Positions 62,371-64,000 of a stretch of DNA of 64,000 nt are shown here, piece by piece (position 1 is the stretch's first letter; the number at the start of each line of letters is the position of its first letter). Source of the DNA: Novosphingobium pentaromativorans US6-1 (GTDB lineage Bacteria > Pseudomonadota > Alphaproteobacteria > Sphingomonadales > Sphingomonadaceae); the NCBI RefSeq assembly GCF_000767465.1, contig NZ_CP009292.1, positions 62,001 through 126,000 of the forward strand, in the 5' to 3' direction. The position numbers were made by a program, and so were the translations under genes. The notes under the pieces were generated by a model. It was not told the origin of the DNA. It saw only the letters and a list, made by a program, of their open reading frames with translations, and searched no databases.

Positions 62371-62550
62371 TGGCCGCGCAGAGCATTGATCGCCTGCGTG
62401 CGCTGCCGGATCAGTAGCTCGCGGGTGCGGAAGACCGTAGCTGCCCCTTGGGTCTCTTCGCTCTTCACGGGCACGAACCGCATCGTCGGCCCCATGTACC
62501 TGAAACACATTCTTCGCCAGATCGAGCCCGACCTTGATAATCTCCGACAT
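62371..62550 (-). pseudogene. IS110-family transposase, N-terminal part with internal deletion
   Basis: From an ATG at 62550 with AGGAGAG upstream it reads SEIIKVGLDLAKNVFQVHGADD, including the first DEDD aspartate. It then jumps, in a shifted frame, to RFVPVKSEETQGAATVFRTR and IRQRTQAINALRGHL. About 80 codons of the catalytic domain are therefore lost. The coding sequence continues at 60629 after the inserted DDE element. Confidence 0.85.
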
Positions 62551-62619
62551 GACCGCTCTCCTGTGTGGATCGTCCCAGACCCACCTTGGAACAGAGATGC
62601 CGTCTTGGGGGGCGGTCAC

Positions 62620-63131
62620 ATCATCAAAGCCGCAAAGACCGCGCCGCTTGATGCTCTCTGCTCCAACACTGTTTGCGCAGTATAGCCAGCCCTGTTACTC
62701 CCTCGCGCATGTCGGTCGCCCCGCCAGCCTAATCGACCCGCACATCGGTGCCTGGATCGATCATGCCGCCTCAACCGCCCGAATGAGGCCCATCAGGGTC
62801 GAGCCTTCGAGCTGCTATCGAAACGAAGGCGGCTTCCTTGCAGCAGACACAGTTCTACGATCGAGGGTGAGGCTAGCCAGTTCTCGAAGGCAGGCTCTGC
62901 TTTGAAACTGGGCGAACCAATGTCGACCTGCGATGAGGTCGGCGCCGGCAGCGCAGGGAGCATCCCTCTTTTCTTGAACTCGTGCCGCCACTGGTAAATC
63001 TGGCTGCGCGTTACGTCGTAGCGCTGCGCAACTCGCGAAAGCGGTTCGCCGTTCACACCCACCGCGGCGACAATCTCCAGCTTCTCCGCCCGCGTCCAGC
63101 GACGCCGCCGTACCCGGTCCAATATCTCCAT
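62620..63131 (-). mobile_element. IS66-family remnant (tnpA, start of tnpB)
   Basis: TnpA starts at 63131 with RRRRWTRAEKLEIVAAVGVN and SRVAQRYDVTRSQIYQWRHEFKK. A frameshift near 62800 leads to LMGLIRAVEAA and a stop overlapping a TnpB start (ATGA at 62768). TnpB carries an early stop (VRVD-stop) and then TDMREGVTGLAIL. tnpC is absent. The neighbouring IS110 lies where the rest of tnpB should be, so it may have inserted there. Confidence 0.75.
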
Positions 63132-63354
63132 GCTTGCTCTCGCTCTTGCTGAAGACGTCCATAAGTACGTCCTTACGGATCCAACTCAAACCCGAGAAGG
63201 CGGGCTCAACCGAGCCGTTACGGCGTATGTCGGACGGCTGGCGCTTCTTCGTCCCGCTGACGAACATGATGATCACCTCCTCGCCGTCTTGGGTGAGATA
63301 GAGTCGCTAGCCCTGTTCCCAACCGATTCGATGACTGTAGGCTCTCGCCAATCA
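63132..63354. other. short intergenic stretch, no gene called
   Basis: Between IS66 tnpA and the flavoprotein stop. A minus-strand frame reads MIIMFVSGTKKRQPSDIRRN but has no recognised family. Confidence 0.4.
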
Positions 63355-64000
63355 CTATGATTCTCCGGCCTGCAACCTTTCGACATAGTCTTCGAAGGTG
63401 ATAGTCCCGCCTTCTTCGCGCGTACGTTTTCGAGCGCCTTCTGGCAGTGAAGCTTGCACCACGTCGATCCGTTTCCACGAAGGATGAGGCTGACTTCCAT
63501 CATCGCTTGGGATGTAAGGGCTTTGTGCATGGCGGTAGTGCTTGTGGATGTAGCGCGCACAATTGAGAAAGCATGTACTCACATCCACACGCACTACCAA
63601 TGTCGCGCCGGGAAAATAGCCAAGGTCATCGTCTTCAAATGACAAGGTTGCCGATCCTTGAACTCGCACCCTGTTAGGCGTTTCAAAGTCGATGAAGAGC
63701 ATCCCTATTTTTGGTCGACTCAGGATATTCCCCATGGACTTGAACATCCCGTTTCCATCATAATTCGGAAACATGAGGGTCTTAGAATCCAGAACTTTAA
63801 CGAACCCCGTTGCTCCGCCCTTGTAGCTAACGGTTGGTTCGCCTTCATCGCTCACGGTCGAAAGAAAAAAGAAGTCGCGTGACTCGATAAACTGAGCCTG
63901 AGGCACTTCAATCTCATCACGAACTATCGCAGCGACAACGGTATCCGCCAACGCTTCGCTTTCGAACTGCTGCTGTAGCTTTCGTTGATCTTGCGTATAG
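63355..64000 (-). CDS. pyridoxamine-5'-phosphate-oxidase-family flavoprotein (5' end outside window)
   Basis: At least 215 residues; the frame stays open past position 63951 to the window edge (upstream residues YTQDQRKLQQQFESEALAD), so the start lies outside. FMN-binding features are FFFLSTVSDEGEPTVSYKGG, LMFPNYDGNGMFKSMGNILS and IGMLFIDFETPNRVRVQG. Members are general FMN- or haem-binding proteins rather than strict PNPOx enzymes. The function is unknown. Confidence 0.85.
   Translation of the reverse strand, partial: YTQDQRKLQQQFESEALADTVVAAIVRDEIEVPQAQFIESRDFFFLSTVSDEGEPTVSYKGGATGFVKVLDSKTLMFPNYDGNGMFKSMGNILSRPKIGMLFIDFETPNRVRVQGSATLSFEDDDLGYFPGATLVVRVDVSTCFLNCARYIHKHYRHAQSPYIPSDDGSQPHPSWKRIDVVQASLPEGARKRTREEGGTITFEDYVERLQAGES

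Noticed and set aside
1..64000. CRISPR array, rRNA or tRNA genes
   Set aside because: No regularly spaced short repeats and no recognisable rRNA or tRNA sequence were noticed by reading; a covariance-model scan would be needed to exclude a tRNA fully.

Overview
The window looks like part of a sphingomonad-type alphaproteobacterial genome (Novosphingobium/Sphingobium-like). This is inferred from the high GC content, three large TonB-dependent receptors, Tat-exported sulfatases, and many aromatic-catabolism families (Rieske oxygenase, VOC dioxygenase, FAH hydrolase, GST, BKACE, glutaryl-CoA dehydrogenase). Debris of IS110, IS66, IS3, IS5 and IS630 elements separates the functional blocks. No rRNA, tRNA or CRISPR array was seen.

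Layout. 1-3965: start of a response regulator, then a TonB receptor followed directly by a secreted metallophosphoesterase. 4052-6061: IS110 and IS66 wreckage around an AT-rich patch. 6432-11406: three sulfatases, the first divergent from the other two, with mirrored LacI-type operator motifs between them. 11592-13676: a minus-strand operon of a diiron ferritin-like protein, an OsmC protein and two small proteins. 13888-20061: AraC regulator, DUF4336 protein, MHS-type transporter and a GGDEF-EAL protein. 20314-22945: a translationally coupled trio of erythromycin-esterase-like protein, dienelactone-hydrolase-like protein and phosphoribosyltransferase. 23313-29605: a GntR regulator with a truncated FAH gene, then dense IS debris around one apparently intact IS110/IS1111-type element and an orphan exported protein. 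29813-32266: second TonB receptor.

33046-58420 is the most interesting part: a large catabolic island with little IS debris. A minus-strand operon (VOC dioxygenase, DUF1185, FAH hydrolase, GntR, cytochrome b561) diverges from a plus-strand set (TonB receptor, S15-type hydrolase, NAD-binding protein, FAD-linked oxidase, Rieske oxygenase, aldehyde dehydrogenase, TetR). Next comes a tightly packed operon (cyclase, cupin, SDR, 3-hydroxyacyl-CoA dehydrogenase, MFS, BKACE). A convergent CoA-transferase and glutaryl-CoA dehydrogenase pair with a divergent LysR follows, then an amidohydrolase broken by an amber codon, a GST and a second MFS transporter. Together the families suggest uptake of an aromatic or heterocyclic compound, esterolytic and oxygenolytic opening, and breakdown through beta-keto acid and acyl-CoA steps. 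The substrate cannot be named from sequence alone.

58823-63131 is a nested transposon graveyard: an IS66 remnant next to a deleted IS110, which is itself split by an intact DDE-type element with long terminal inverted repeats and a 5-bp target duplication. The window ends inside a PPOX-family flavoprotein gene.
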